DNA of 64,000 nucleotides from Streptomyces himalayensis subsp. himalayensis. GTDB lineage: Bacteria > Actinomycetota > Actinomycetes > Streptomycetales > Streptomycetaceae. Position numbers and translations under genes: made by a program. A model generated the notes under the pieces. It searched no databases. It had not been told where the DNA came from and worked only from the letters and a program-made list of their open reading frames with translations. Below, piece by piece: positions 47,580-55,369 of the stretch (positions are counted from its first letter, which is position 1; every line of letters begins with the position of its first letter). Location: the NCBI RefSeq assembly GCF_013778455.1, contig NZ_JACEHE010000008.1, positions 124,001-188,000 on the forward strand, written 5' to 3'.

Positions 47580-47673
47580 CCGCAGACCCGCGTCGCAGGC
47601 GGTGGTTTCACGCGCGGGCTTCACCAGGGTCGGCGAGCGCGAGACCAACTACACGTACGAACTGCGCGCCTGA
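47580..47673 (+). pseudogene. C-terminal fragment of a GNAT acetyltransferase
   Basis: Open frame with RRPASQAVVSRAGFTRVGER and ETNYTYELRA before TGA. ASQAVxxRAGFxxxGE is the usual end of GNAT (RimJ/RimL-like) acetyltransferases. No start and no N-terminal part exist; the fragment begins within 15 bases of the HD gene stop. A relic. Confidence 0.65.
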
Positions 47674-47710
47674 CGCGTACGCATCGGACGCCCCAGAACC
47701 CCGGACGGGC

Positions 47711-47995
47711 TCACGAACCCGAGCCCCTCGACACGTACGACCCCTTACGCCTGCGCAACCCCGACTCCGTCAGCAGCCGCACCACCTCGCGGCTGCTGAC
47801 CTCCACCGCTCCCGCCGCCACCGCGTCCGCGTACCAGTGCGACGGCAGGTCGTAGTGGTCGCGTTCGAAACCCCGGGCCGGGACGCCCAGCCGCTCGGCG
47901 AAGGCGTGCAGTTCGTCGTACGAGACGTCGCTGATCAGGTGGGACCACATGCGGCCGTGGCCGGGCCAGGTGGGCGGGTCGATGTAGAGGGTCAC
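47711..47995 (-). CDS. DUF4031 domain-containing protein
   Basis: 94 residues: VTLYIDPPTWPGHGRMWSHL and ARGFERDHYDLP, the DUF4031 signature, with a basic C terminus (RRRKGSYVSRG). Function unknown. Its GTG overlaps the stop of the upstream gene (GTGA), so the two are translationally coupled. Confidence 0.85.
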   Translation of the reverse strand: MTLYIDPPTWPGHGRMWSHLISDVSYDELHAFAERLGVPARGFERDHYDLPSHWYADAVAAGAVEVSSREVVRLLTESGLRRRKGSYVSRGSGS

Positions 47996-48390
47996 GACGT
48001 GGTCGTCTCGCCGCACGCCCCGAGCGAGCCGACCGCCGCCACCTTCACGCCGATCTTGCCGCACACCCAGTGCGGATCGGGCCCGAGTTCGGGCTCGACG
48101 TCGAGGGCATGGGGGTCTCCGGAGCCGCAGACCGGGCACAGCGGCCACCGGCCGTACCGTTCCAGGAGGGCGTCCTGCACATCCTGGGCGACCAGCCCGG
48201 CCACGTAGTGCACGCCCTCCGGCCACTGCTCGACCCACCAGCGACGCTGGGCCACCGACTCCTCGACCATCGAGACGACGTCGGCCTCGGCCACCTCACG
48301 CGCGATGAGATCCGCCAGCACCAGCGCACGCGCCGCATGCAGGGCCTGCTCCAGCGGGCTGACGTGGTGCGGTGCGTCCGAGGAGTCCAT
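47992..48390 (-). CDS. Hypothetical protein with a C-terminal Cys pair
   Basis: 132 residues. A helical, acidic N-terminal part (ALVLADLIAREVAEADVVSM) and a C-terminal half with LCPVCGSGDPHALDVEP and a third Cys (HWVCGKIGVK), a possible zinc ribbon. I do not recognise the family. Coupled to DUF4031. Leaderless -10 six bases before the ATG. Confidence 0.78.
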   Translation of the reverse strand: MDSSDAPHHVSPLEQALHAARALVLADLIAREVAEADVVSMVEESVAQRRWWVEQWPEGVHYVAGLVAQDVQDALLERYGRWPLCPVCGSGDPHALDVEPELGPDPHWVCGKIGVKVAAVGSLGACGETTTS

Positions 48391-48396
48391 GAGCCC

Positions 48397-48402
48397 ATTG
48401 TG
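48397..48402 (-). promoter_or_regulatory. -10 element of a leaderless promoter
   Basis: CACAAT on the minus strand, six bases, ATG at 48390. Confidence 0.5.
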
Positions 48403-48444
48403 CGGGGCCCTCGCGGATACCACCAAGCTCCCACGTCCCCCGGA

Positions 48445-48454
48445 GGTCAAGACC
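48445..48454. promoter_or_regulatory. Weak DasR-like site upstream of the RpiR gene
   Basis: GGTCAAGACC, 9/10 to the core GGTCTAGACC, about 60 bases upstream of the predicted transcription start at 48514. Confidence 0.35.
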
Positions 48455-48495
48455 GGTGGAAACCGGGCTGACGCACTCTTGACCGCCGACCGCCT

Positions 48496-48541
48496 CGAAA
48501 ATATCTTTCACATGTGACCAGCGATGTGAAGGAAATTTTCG
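48496..48541. promoter_or_regulatory. 46-bp palindrome over the RpiR start codon (autoregulatory operator)
   Basis: Left arm CGAAAATATCTTTCACAT, spacer GTGACCAGCG, right arm ATGTGAAGGAAATTTTCG. The 18-base arms pair with two mismatches. The -10 (TATCTT) is inside the left arm and the GTG is the first codon of the spacer, so a bound repressor would block transcription start. Confidence 0.7.
48502..48507 (+). promoter_or_regulatory. -10 element of the leaderless RpiR-gene promoter
   Basis: TATCTT, six bases, GTG at 48514; it sits inside the palindrome. Confidence 0.6.
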
Positions 48542-49443
48542 CGGGCGCGGGCAGCGCCTCGCCGGCCCCGGCCGCCCTCGCGGCCAAGGTACGTACGCTC
48601 GCGCCGTCGATGACCCGCTCGATGCAGCGGGTCGCCGAAGCCGTCGCCGGCGATCCGGCCGGCTGCGCGGCCCTCACGGTCACCGGCCTCGCCGAGCTCA
48701 CGGGCACCAGCGAGGCGACGGTGGTCCGCACCGCCCGCCTCCTCGGCTACCCCGGCTACCGCGATCTGCGCCTGGCCCTGGCCGGCCTCGCCGCCCAGCA
48801 GCAGTCGGGCCGCGCCCCGTCCGTCACGGCGGACATCGCGGTCGACGACCCGATCGCGGACGTGGTGGCGAAACTGGCGTACGACGAGCAGCAGACCCTC
48901 GCCGACACCGCCGCCGGACTCGACACCGCCCAGCTCGGCGCGGCCGTCACGGCGCTCGCCGCCGCCCGCCGCATCGACATCTACGGCATCGGCGCGTCGT
49001 CCCTGGTCGGGCAGGACCTGGCGCAGAAGCTGCTGCGCATCGGCCTCATCGCGCACGCCCACGGCGATCCGCACCTGGCCATAACCAACGCCGTCCAGTT
49101 GCGCGCCAAGGACGTGGCGATCGCGATCACCCATTCCGGCTCGACGGGCGACGTCATCGAGCCGCTGCGTGTGGCCTTCGAGCACGGCGCCACGACGATC
49201 GCGATCACAGGCCGCCCCGACGGGCCCGTCTCGCAGTACGCCGACCACATCCTGACCACGTCCACGGCGCGGGAGAGCGAGCTGCGCCCCGCGGCCATGT
49301 CCTCGCGCACCAGCCAACTGCTCGTCGTGGACTGCCTGTTCGTGGGAGTGGCCCAGCGGACGTACGAATCCGCGGCGCCGGCCCTGTCCGCCTCGTACGA
49401 GGCGCTGGCGCACCGCCACTCCCCGCGCAACACGCGCCGCTGA
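48514..49443 (+). CDS. RpiR/MurR family regulator with SIS sugar-binding domain
   Basis: 309 residues. N-terminal HTH_6 (about residues 25-100: LTGTSEATVVRTARLLGYPG is the recognition region), C-terminal SIS domain (about 130-265: IYGIGASSLVGQDLAQKLLR, then AIAITHSGSTGDVIEP) that binds phosphosugars. MurR-type regulators control N-acetylmuramic acid 6-phosphate use, and murQ follows 128 bases downstream, which supports that role here. The large palindrome at the start codon indicates self-control. Confidence 0.92.
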   Translation: MTSDVKEIFAGAGSASPAPAALAAKVRTLAPSMTRSMQRVAEAVAGDPAGCAALTVTGLAELTGTSEATVVRTARLLGYPGYRDLRLALAGLAAQQQSGRAPSVTADIAVDDPIADVVAKLAYDEQQTLADTAAGLDTAQLGAAVTALAAARRIDIYGIGASSLVGQDLAQKLLRIGLIAHAHGDPHLAITNAVQLRAKDVAIAITHSGSTGDVIEPLRVAFEHGATTIAITGRPDGPVSQYADHILTTSTARESELRPAAMSSRTSQLLVVDCLFVGVAQRTYESAAPALSASYEALAHRHSPRNTRR

Positions 49444-49571
49444 CCCGGCGCCCGGCGCCGCCGTCAGGCCTCGACCACGGGCACCGCCGTCACACCCCCA
49501 GGCACCGCCGCCCCGACCCGACCCCACGGACAGCCGCCCCCCACACACGGCACCGAAATGAGCCGCCGCCC

Positions 49572-50609
49572 ATGACCTCCCGAACCTCCAGAAGCTCCCG
49601 TAACGACGACGACACCCCCATCGCCGAGACCCCCTCAGGAGCCGCGCCCACCGCCCACGGCGCGCCCACCGCCCACACCAGGTCAGCCGCCTACCGCGAT
49701 CTCCGCGCCGAACTGGCCGCTCTCACCACGGAGGCGTTCCGGCCCGAGCTCTCCGAGATCGACCGGCTGCCCACGCTGGAGATCGCGAAGATCATGAACG
49801 GCGAGGACGCCACCGTCCCCTCGGCCGTCGCCGCGCAGCTGCCCCGGATCGCCGCGGCGATCGACGACACCGCCGCCCGCATGTCCCGCGGCGGCCGTCT
49901 CGTCTACGCGGGAGCGGGTACGGCGGGCCGCCTGGGCATCCTCGACGCATCCGAGTGCCCGCCCACCTTCAACACCGACCCGAGCGAGGTCGTCGGCCTG
50001 ATCGCGGGCGGCCCGAGCGCCATGGTGACCTCGATCGAGGGCGCCGAGGACTCCAAGGAGCTGGCCGCCGCAGACCTGGACGGGCTCGGCCTCACCGCGG
50101 ACGACGTGGTGGTCGGCATCTCGGCCTCCGGCCGCACCCCCTACGCGATCGGCGCCGTCGAACACGCACGCGCGCACGGCGCGCTGACGATCGGCCTTTC
50201 CTGCAACGCGGACAGCGCACTCGCAGCCGCGGCGGACCACGGCATCGAAATCGTCGTAGGGCCCGAACTCCTGACCGGCTCCACGCGACTGAAGGCGGGC
50301 ACGGCCCAGAAGCTGGTCCTCAACATGCTCTCGACGATCACGATGATCCGGCTCGGCAAGACCTACGGAAACCTGATGGTCGACGTCCGCGCCTCGAACG
50401 ACAAACTCCGCGCCCGCTCCCGCCACATCGTGGCCCTCGCCACGGGCGCACCGGACGACCAGATCGAGGCGGCGCTGAGCGCAGCCGACGGCGAGGTCAA
50501 GACGGCCATCCTGATCATCCTGGCCGACGTCGACGCGGCCACGGCGACCCGCCTCCTGACGAAAGCGGGAGGCCACCTGCGCAGCGCGATCAACTCAGCC
50601 GACGCCTGA
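49572..50609 (+). CDS. murQ: N-acetylmuramic acid 6-phosphate etherase
   Basis: Splits the lactyl ether of MurNAc 6-phosphate to GlcNAc 6-phosphate and lactate in peptidoglycan recycling. 345 residues; SIS fold with GRLVYAGAGTAGRLGILDAS, ECPPTFNTDP, and TGSTRLKAGTAQKLVLNMLS, all MurQ signatures. The N-terminal 35 residues are a Ser/Thr/Ala-rich extension. Paired with the RpiR regulator upstream. The product is a substrate of NagA, whose gene usually follows nagK. Confidence 0.94.
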   Translation: MTSRTSRSSRNDDDTPIAETPSGAAPTAHGAPTAHTRSAAYRDLRAELAALTTEAFRPELSEIDRLPTLEIAKIMNGEDATVPSAVAAQLPRIAAAIDDTAARMSRGGRLVYAGAGTAGRLGILDASECPPTFNTDPSEVVGLIAGGPSAMVTSIEGAEDSKELAAADLDGLGLTADDVVVGISASGRTPYAIGAVEHARAHGALTIGLSCNADSALAAAADHGIEIVVGPELLTGSTRLKAGTAQKLVLNMLSTITMIRLGKTYGNLMVDVRASNDKLRARSRHIVALATGAPDDQIEAALSAADGEVKTAILIILADVDAATATRLLTKAGGHLRSAINSADA

Positions 50610-50687
50610 GGACGGCCGCAACTTCCGGGCCAGGTGACGGCAACGACAACGAGACCGCTACAGCCGCGGCGAGAAACGGGACGCATC

Positions 50688-51022
50688 GTGAACCACACCC
50701 GCTGGAAGCTGGCCCGCGAGAAGAAACTCACCGAGGGTACGCCGAGTCCCCGGAGGTCGAGGCCGAGCGAGCGGAGATCCGGCTCGCGATGGCCTTCGCC
50801 AAGGCCGTCTACGACCGGCGCAAGGAGCTTGACCTCTCCCAGGCCGAGGTCGCCGAGCGTGCGGGGCTCACCCAGGCGAAGATCTCCCGCGTCGAAGGCG
50901 CCGACGCGGTACCGACGCTGCCCCTGCTGCGCCGACTGGCTCAGGCGCTCGACGCCTCCCTGAACATCGCCCTCGACGCGGACCACGAAGAGGTCACGTT
51001 CACCGCCCACCCAGCAGCCTGA
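50688..51022 (+). pseudogene. Frameshifted XRE-family antitoxin
   Basis: The GTG frame gives VNHTRWKLAREKKLTE, the usual start of this antitoxin group, then reads out of frame. The frame one base back continues GYAESPEVEAERAEIRLAM and the HTH (LDLSQAEVAERAGLTQAKIS, RVEGADAVPTLPLLRRLAQ) to the stop at 51020. One missing base near 50735 (ACCGAG for ACCCGAG, for example) explains it. An internal ATG at about 50789 could still make a short HTH protein. It is followed by a toxin fragment. Confidence 0.75.
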
Positions 51023-51055
51023 ACCCATGCCACCCGAGGGCGGCACCCCACGCGT

Positions 51056-51193
51056 TACGGGGATCCGAAGGCGGCCAGCGCCCTCGGCGCCTCCGGTTAC
51101 TACCCGCTACACGTCGGCACTTGGCGCGTGCTGTACCGACCGGACGGCGCCACTGTCACCGTTTACGTGCTGAAGGTCGGCCGCAGCGCCTGA
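51056..51193 (+). pseudogene. C-terminal fragment of a RelE/ParE-like toxin
   Basis: An open frame without a start: YGDPKAASALGASGYYPLHV, then GTWRVLYRPDGATVTVYVLK, VGRSA, stop. The pattern (GxYPLHVGxWRVLY...VxVYxVG) is the C-terminal half of RelE/ParE toxins. Upstream, 15 bases (51035-51049) equal the left arm of the terminator at 52552, so a rearrangement removed the toxin start. Confidence 0.65.
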
Positions 51194-51210
51194 CCATCCG
51201 CTCAACACGG

Positions 51211-51246
51211 GAGGGCGGCGCCCCTGGAAGAAGGGGCGCCGCCCTC
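51211..51246. terminator. Bidirectional terminator (toxin fragment / flavin oxidoreductase)
   Basis: GAGGGCGGCGCCCCT, six bases, AGGGGCGCCGCCCTC: a perfect 15-bp stem between convergent genes. Confidence 0.85.
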
Positions 51247-51262
51247 GGCGTACAGCAATCAT

Positions 51263-52393
51263 TCAGCTGAGCGACCGCAGCGCCGCCGCGTCGTACGCCC
51301 CCAGCTCGTCGAACCGGCCCCCCAGCACCTTCGCCGCCCACTCCGGGTCCTGCAGCAGCGCACGTCCGACCGCGACCAGGTCGAACTCCTCGCGCTCCAG
51401 CCGGTCCAGCAGGTCGTCGATGCCCTTGACCGGGGCGCCCTCGCCCTGGAAGGCGCGGAGGAACTCGCCGTCCAGGCCGACAGAGCCGACCGTGATGACC
51501 GGCTTGCCGGTGAGCTTCTTCGTCCAGCCGGCCAGGTTGAGGTCGGAGCCGTCGAACTCGGGCAGCCAGTAGCGGCGGGTGGAGGCGTGGAAGACGTCCA
51601 CTCCGGCCTCGGCGAGCGGGGTGAGGATCGCCTCGAGCTCGGCCGGGTTCTCGGCGAGCCGGGCGTCGTAGTTGCCCGACTTCCACTGCGAGAAGCGGAA
51701 GATCACCGGGAAGTCCGGCGACACCGCCTTGCGGACCGCCGCCACGATCTCGGCGGCGAACTTCGTACGGGCCACCAGGTCGCCGCCATACTCGTCGGCG
51801 CGGCGGTTGGTGCCGGACCACAGGAACTGGTCGATGAGGTAGCCGTGGGCGCCGTGCAGTTCGACGCCGTCGAAGCCGATCCGCTCGGCAGCGGCCGCGG
51901 CCTCTGCGAAGGCCTCGATGACGTCGTCCAGGTCCTGCTGGGTCATGGCCTTGCCGGTTCCCTCGGTGCCGTCCAGGCGGATGCCGGACGGGCCGACCGC
52001 CGGGGCCTCCGGGAACGGGGGCTCGCCCGCGGCGCGCACCATGCCGATGTGCCACAGCTGCGGCACGATCTTCCCGCCCGCCGCGTGAACCGCCTCGGCG
52101 ACCTTCGCCCAGCCCGCGAGCTGCTCCTCGCCGTGGAAGCGCGGGACGCGGTCGCTCTGCCCGGCCGACTCGTGGCCCACGTACGTGCCCTCGGTGACGA
52201 TCAGTCCGACGCCGGCGGCGGCCCGGCGCGCGTAGTACCCCGCCACGTCCTCGCCGGGGACGCCGCCCGGCGAGAACTGCCGGGTCATGGGCGCCATGGC
52301 GATCCGGTTCGGGACGGTCAGGCCGTTCAGCTGGACGGGCCGGGAGAGGATCTGGGCCGCGCGGGAGGCGGAGGTGGAGGCCGTGACGGTCAC
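51263..52393 (-). CDS. NADH:flavin oxidoreductase (old yellow enzyme family)
   Basis: 376 residues, FMN-binding TIM barrel. LTVPNRIAMAPMTRQFS opens the barrel; HGAHGYLIDQFLWSGTN and RADEYGG are family signatures (substrate-binding His of the enoate reductase group). The GTG at 52393 has GAGGAG upstream. Likely reduces activated C=C bonds; substrate unknown. Located between two strong terminators, so monocistronic. Confidence 0.92.
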   Translation of the reverse strand: MTVTASTSASRAAQILSRPVQLNGLTVPNRIAMAPMTRQFSPGGVPGEDVAGYYARRAAAGVGLIVTEGTYVGHESAGQSDRVPRFHGEEQLAGWAKVAEAVHAAGGKIVPQLWHIGMVRAAGEPPFPEAPAVGPSGIRLDGTEGTGKAMTQQDLDDVIEAFAEAAAAAERIGFDGVELHGAHGYLIDQFLWSGTNRRADEYGGDLVARTKFAAEIVAAVRKAVSPDFPVIFRFSQWKSGNYDARLAENPAELEAILTPLAEAGVDVFHASTRRYWLPEFDGSDLNLAGWTKKLTGKPVITVGSVGLDGEFLRAFQGEGAPVKGIDDLLDRLEREEFDLVAVGRALLQDPEWAAKVLGGRFDELGAYDAAALRSLS

Positions 52394-52551
52394 GTGGGGG
52401 GCTCCTCGGAATCGGGGAATGACTGGCGGACAAGGCGTCGAACACGCGAGCAGATATGTGCACGTGCATCGACTGTCGTACGGGTCAACTGCCCGGCCCG
52501 TCACGACATTCCGCCGAGCCCTCCAGGCCCCGGTGTGATCCCGGACACGCC

Positions 52552-52590
52552 CGAGGGCGGCACCCCCTGGGAGAAAGGGTGCCGCCCTCG
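52552..52590. terminator. Terminator downstream of groEL
   Basis: CGAGGGCGGCACCC, eleven bases, GGGTGCCGCCCTCG. The left arm recurs alone at 51035-51049. Confidence 0.85.
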
Positions 52591-52623
52591 AAACTCAGGA
52601 CGGTTGATCAACCTTCAGGTCGA

Positions 52624-54246
52624 TCAGAAGTCCATGTCACCGCCCGGCATACCGCCGCCGGCCGGGGCCGCGGCCTTCTCCGGCTTGTCGGCGATGACGG
52701 CCTCGGTGGTGAGGAACAGCGCGGCGATGGAGGCGGCGTTCTGCAGGGCAGAGCGCGTCACCTTCGCCGGGTCGATGATGCCCTCGGCGATCATGTCGAC
52801 GTACTCGCCGGTCGCGGCGTTCAGGCCGTGACCGACCGTCAGGTTGCGGACCTTCTCCACGACGACGCCGCCCTCGAGACCACCGTTGACGGCGATCTGC
52901 TTGAGCGGGGCCTCCAGTGCCAGCTTGACGGCGTTGGCGCCGGTCGCCTCGTCACCGTCGAGCTCGAGCTTCTCGAAGACAGCGGATGCCTGGATGAGAG
53001 CCACGCCACCACCGGCGACGATGCCCTCCTCGACGGCCGCCTTGGCGTTGCGGACGGCGTCCTCGATGCGGTGCTTGCGCTCCTTGAGCTCGACCTCGGT
53101 GGCGGCACCGGCCTTGATGACGGCCACGCCGCCGGCCAGCTTCGCCAGGCGCTCCTGGAGCTTCTCGCGGTCGTAGTCCGAGTCCGAGTTCTCGATCTCG
53201 GCGCGGATCTGGTTCACGCGGCCCGCGACCTGGTCGGCGGAACCGGCACCGTCGACGATGGTGGTCTCGTCCTTGGTGATGACGACCTTGCGGGCGCGGC
53301 CCAGGAGGTCCAGGGTCGCGTTCTCCAGCTTGAGGCCGACCTCCTCGGAGATGACCTCGCCGCCCGTGAGGATGGCGATGTCGCCGAGCATGGCCTTGCG
53401 GCGGTCGCCGAAGCCCGGGGCCTTGACGGCGACGGACTTGAAGGTGCCGCGGATCTTGTTGACGACCAGGGTCGACAGGGCCTCGCCCTCGACGTCCTCG
53501 GCGATGATCAGCAGCGGCTTGCCGGACTGCATGACCTTCTCGAGGAGCGGCAGCAGGTCCTTGACGTTGCTGATCTTCGAGTTGGCGATGAGGATGTACG
53601 GGTCGTCGAGGACGGCCTCCATACGCTCCATGTCGGTGGCGAAGTACGCCGAGATGTAGCCCTTGTCGAAGCGCATACCCTCGGTGAGCTCCAGCTCCAG
53701 ACCGAAGGTCTGGGACTCCTCGACGGTGATGACGCCTTCCTTGCCGACCTTGTCCATGGCCTCGGCGATGAGCTCGCCGATCTGGGTGTCGGCGGCGGAG
53801 ATGGAGGCGGTGGAGGCGATCTGCTCCTTGGTCTCCACGTCCTTGGCCTGCTCGAGCAGGGCGGCGGAGACGGCCTCGACGGCCTTCTCGATACCGCGCT
53901 TCAGGGCCATCGGGTTGGCGCCGGCGGCGACGTTGCGCAGGCCCTCGCGGACGAGCGCCTGGGCGAGGACGGTCGCGGTCGTCGTACCGTCACCGGCGAC
54001 GTCGTCCGTCTTCTTCGCGACCTCCTTGACCAGCTCGGCGCCGATCTTCTCGTACGGGTCCTCGAGCTCGATCTCCTTGGCGATGGACACACCATCGTTG
54101 GTGATCGTGGGGGCGCCCCACTTCTTCTCGAGGACGACGTTGCGACCCTTGGGGCCAAGGGTGACCTTGACGGCGTCGGCGAGCTGGTTCATCCCGCGCT
54201 CGAGACCGCGCCGTGCCTCCTCGTCGAACGCGATGATCTTGGCCAT
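52624..54246 (-). CDS. groEL: Chaperonin GroEL (stand-alone copy)
   Basis: 540 residues; MAKIIAFDEEARRGLERGMN, the ATP loop VTLGPKGRNVVLEKKWG, DGTTTATVLAQALV, and the C-terminal tail GGGMPGGDMDF. ATP-dependent folding machine. No groES gene adjoins it, so this is the second groEL that Streptomyces carries apart from the groES-groEL1 operon. Two tandem CIRCE elements overlap its promoter, implying HrcA control. Confidence 0.97.
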   Translation of the reverse strand: MAKIIAFDEEARRGLERGMNQLADAVKVTLGPKGRNVVLEKKWGAPTITNDGVSIAKEIELEDPYEKIGAELVKEVAKKTDDVAGDGTTTATVLAQALVREGLRNVAAGANPMALKRGIEKAVEAVSAALLEQAKDVETKEQIASTASISAADTQIGELIAEAMDKVGKEGVITVEESQTFGLELELTEGMRFDKGYISAYFATDMERMEAVLDDPYILIANSKISNVKDLLPLLEKVMQSGKPLLIIAEDVEGEALSTLVVNKIRGTFKSVAVKAPGFGDRRKAMLGDIAILTGGEVISEEVGLKLENATLDLLGRARKVVITKDETTIVDGAGSADQVAGRVNQIRAEIENSDSDYDREKLQERLAKLAGGVAVIKAGAATEVELKERKHRIEDAVRNAKAAVEEGIVAGGGVALIQASAVFEKLELDGDEATGANAVKLALEAPLKQIAVNGGLEGGVVVEKVRNLTVGHGLNAATGEYVDMIAEGIIDPAKVTRSALQNAASIAALFLTTEAVIADKPEKAAAPAGGGMPGGDMDF

Positions 54247-54372
54247 GTGAAGTGGTCCTCCCGGACTGGGGTGGATTTCTCCGGACCGCGCTGGCGCCCG
54301 CGACGGACGGCCTGCATGCCTCGTGGTTCCTTGCCCCACCCGGCCTGCGGGCCTCACCGACCCGGTCCTTCA

Positions 54373-54399
54373 TTGTCACTCTCACCTTCAGAGTGCTAA
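54373..54399. promoter_or_regulatory. CIRCE element 1 (HrcA site)
   Basis: TTGTCACTC, nine bases, GAGTGCTAA: 16 of 18 arm bases match CIRCE (TTAGCACTC-N9-GAGTGCTAA). Confidence 0.85.
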
Positions 54400-54405
54400 C
54401 GCCAA

Positions 54406-54434
54406 TGATTAGCACTCGCCCCCCTAGAGTGCAA
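54406..54434 (-). promoter_or_regulatory. groEL promoter
   Basis: On the minus strand TTGCAC, 17 bases, TAATCA, lying inside CIRCE element 2 and the gap between the two elements. Confidence 0.65.
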
Positions 54435-54435
54435 G
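54409..54435. promoter_or_regulatory. CIRCE element 2 (HrcA site)
   Basis: TTAGCACTC, nine bases, GAGTGCAAG: perfect left arm, 7/9 right arm. Exactly nine bases separate it from element 1, so four arms follow at equal spacing. Confidence 0.85.
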
Positions 54436-54545
54436 CGCCCGAAGGGCTTGTTGAGGGGTGGCGGTCGGGAGACGGGTGGGCGCAAGCGCCCGAAGGGCTC
54501 ATTGAGGGGTGGCGGTCGGGGGACGGGTGGGCGCAAGCGCCTGTG
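54431..54545. repeat. 51-bp tandem repeat, 2.2 copies, abutting CIRCE 2
   Basis: Units start at 54431, 54482 and 54533 with GCAAGCGCC; inside, GGGGTGGCGGTCGGG recurs. The first unit shares its first bases with the CIRCE arm. The rest of the gap 54247-54681 shows no gene. Confidence 0.85.
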
Positions 54546-54681
54546 GGGGTGCGCCACCCCGGGTGCGCGCCCTCTCCAGGATGGGGCGCGCGCTTCCCGG
54601 GGGCCCGCAGGCACACCGGAGGGCCCGTACCCCCACCGGGATACGGGCCCTCCGCGAACGTCGCTGCAGTCGGTCGGCGCT

Positions 54682-54885
54682 TCAGCCGGCCAAACGGACC
54701 ATATCCGCCTGCGGCCCCTTCTGACCCTGCGAGATCTCGAACTCGACCCGCTGGCCCTCTTCAAGGGTGCGGTAGCCGTCCATCTGAATCGCGCTGTAGT
54801 GGACGAATACATCCGCACCACCGTCGACCGCGATGAAGCCGTACCCCTTCTCCGCGTTGAACCACTTGACGGTGCCCTGAGCCAT
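54682..54885 (-). CDS. Cold-shock protein
   Basis: 67 residues: MAQGTVKWFNAEKGYGFIAV (RNP1) and GGADVFVHYSAI (RNP2), an ordinary single-domain Csp that binds single-stranded nucleic acid. GGGGAG lies six bases before the ATG. A candidate promoter at 54997-55024 predicts a leader of about 105 bases, as usual for cold-shock genes. Confidence 0.95.
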   Translation of the reverse strand: MAQGTVKWFNAEKGYGFIAVDGGADVFVHYSAIQMDGYRTLEEGQRVEFEISQGQKGPQADMVRLAG

Positions 54886-54996
54886 GCCTAACTCCCCTAT
54901 TACTGGCCCTTGCACAGGACCGCACTTCGCGGACCCGGGTCAGACCTCACCCCCCAACGGTTGGGGGTGTGCGCCGGAACGCGTCGACCGCGGCTG

Positions 54997-55024
54997 AATG
55001 TATCTGTCCAACTGCCGTCTGCAA
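54997..55024 (-). promoter_or_regulatory. Candidate promoter of the cold-shock gene
   Basis: On the minus strand TTGCAG, 16 bases, TACATT. The gap 54886-55369 otherwise holds the terminator and short repeat listed next; no gene supported. Confidence 0.5.
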
Positions 55025-55237
55025 CAGGTCAATCGGACGAGAAATCCGGGCACGCACGATCGGAAATTTACGGAGGATCCGCCAGGACTCAGGGCAAGTC
55101 GGGCCCGGCAAAAGGAATGTAAGGCGCAAAAGAATGGGGCACTTTGGCTACTTCTCATCGGCTGCCGGGCGTGAAGTCATATGCACCGGACAAGAACGGC
55201 GAACCGAGTTCCCCAACTGTACCGCGCTCAACCATGC

Positions 55238-55278
55238 AGAATTGCCCCCTCCGCTTCTCTCGCGGAGGGGGCAATTCT
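55238..55278 (-). terminator. Terminator after metO
   Basis: AGAATTGCCCCCTCCGC, seven bases, GCGGAGGGGGCAATTCT: a perfect 17-bp stem 90 bases beyond the metO stop. Confidence 0.85.
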
Positions 55279-55305
55279 GGTGACGCAGTGTGCGATATGC
55301 CGAAC

Positions 55306-55335
55306 CGGCATACGGGCGGCCGGCATACGGGCGGT
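55306..55335. repeat. 15-bp tandem repeat
   Basis: CGGCATACGGGCGGC then CGGCATACGGGCGGT, between metO and its terminator. Confidence 0.75.
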
Positions 55336-55369
55336 ACGGCTCAGCAGCCGCCCGCACCGTGCTCGATCG

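Noticed and set aside
54400..54417. Everted palindrome GAGTGCTAA-N9-TTAGCACTC as a separate operator
   Set aside because: It is the middle pair of the two adjacent CIRCE elements; the outer pairings fit the consensus.
55134..55283. 49-codon plus-strand frame (MGHFGYFSSAAGRE...)
   Set aside because: No good ribosome site, and its end lies inside the metO terminator hairpin; probably chance.
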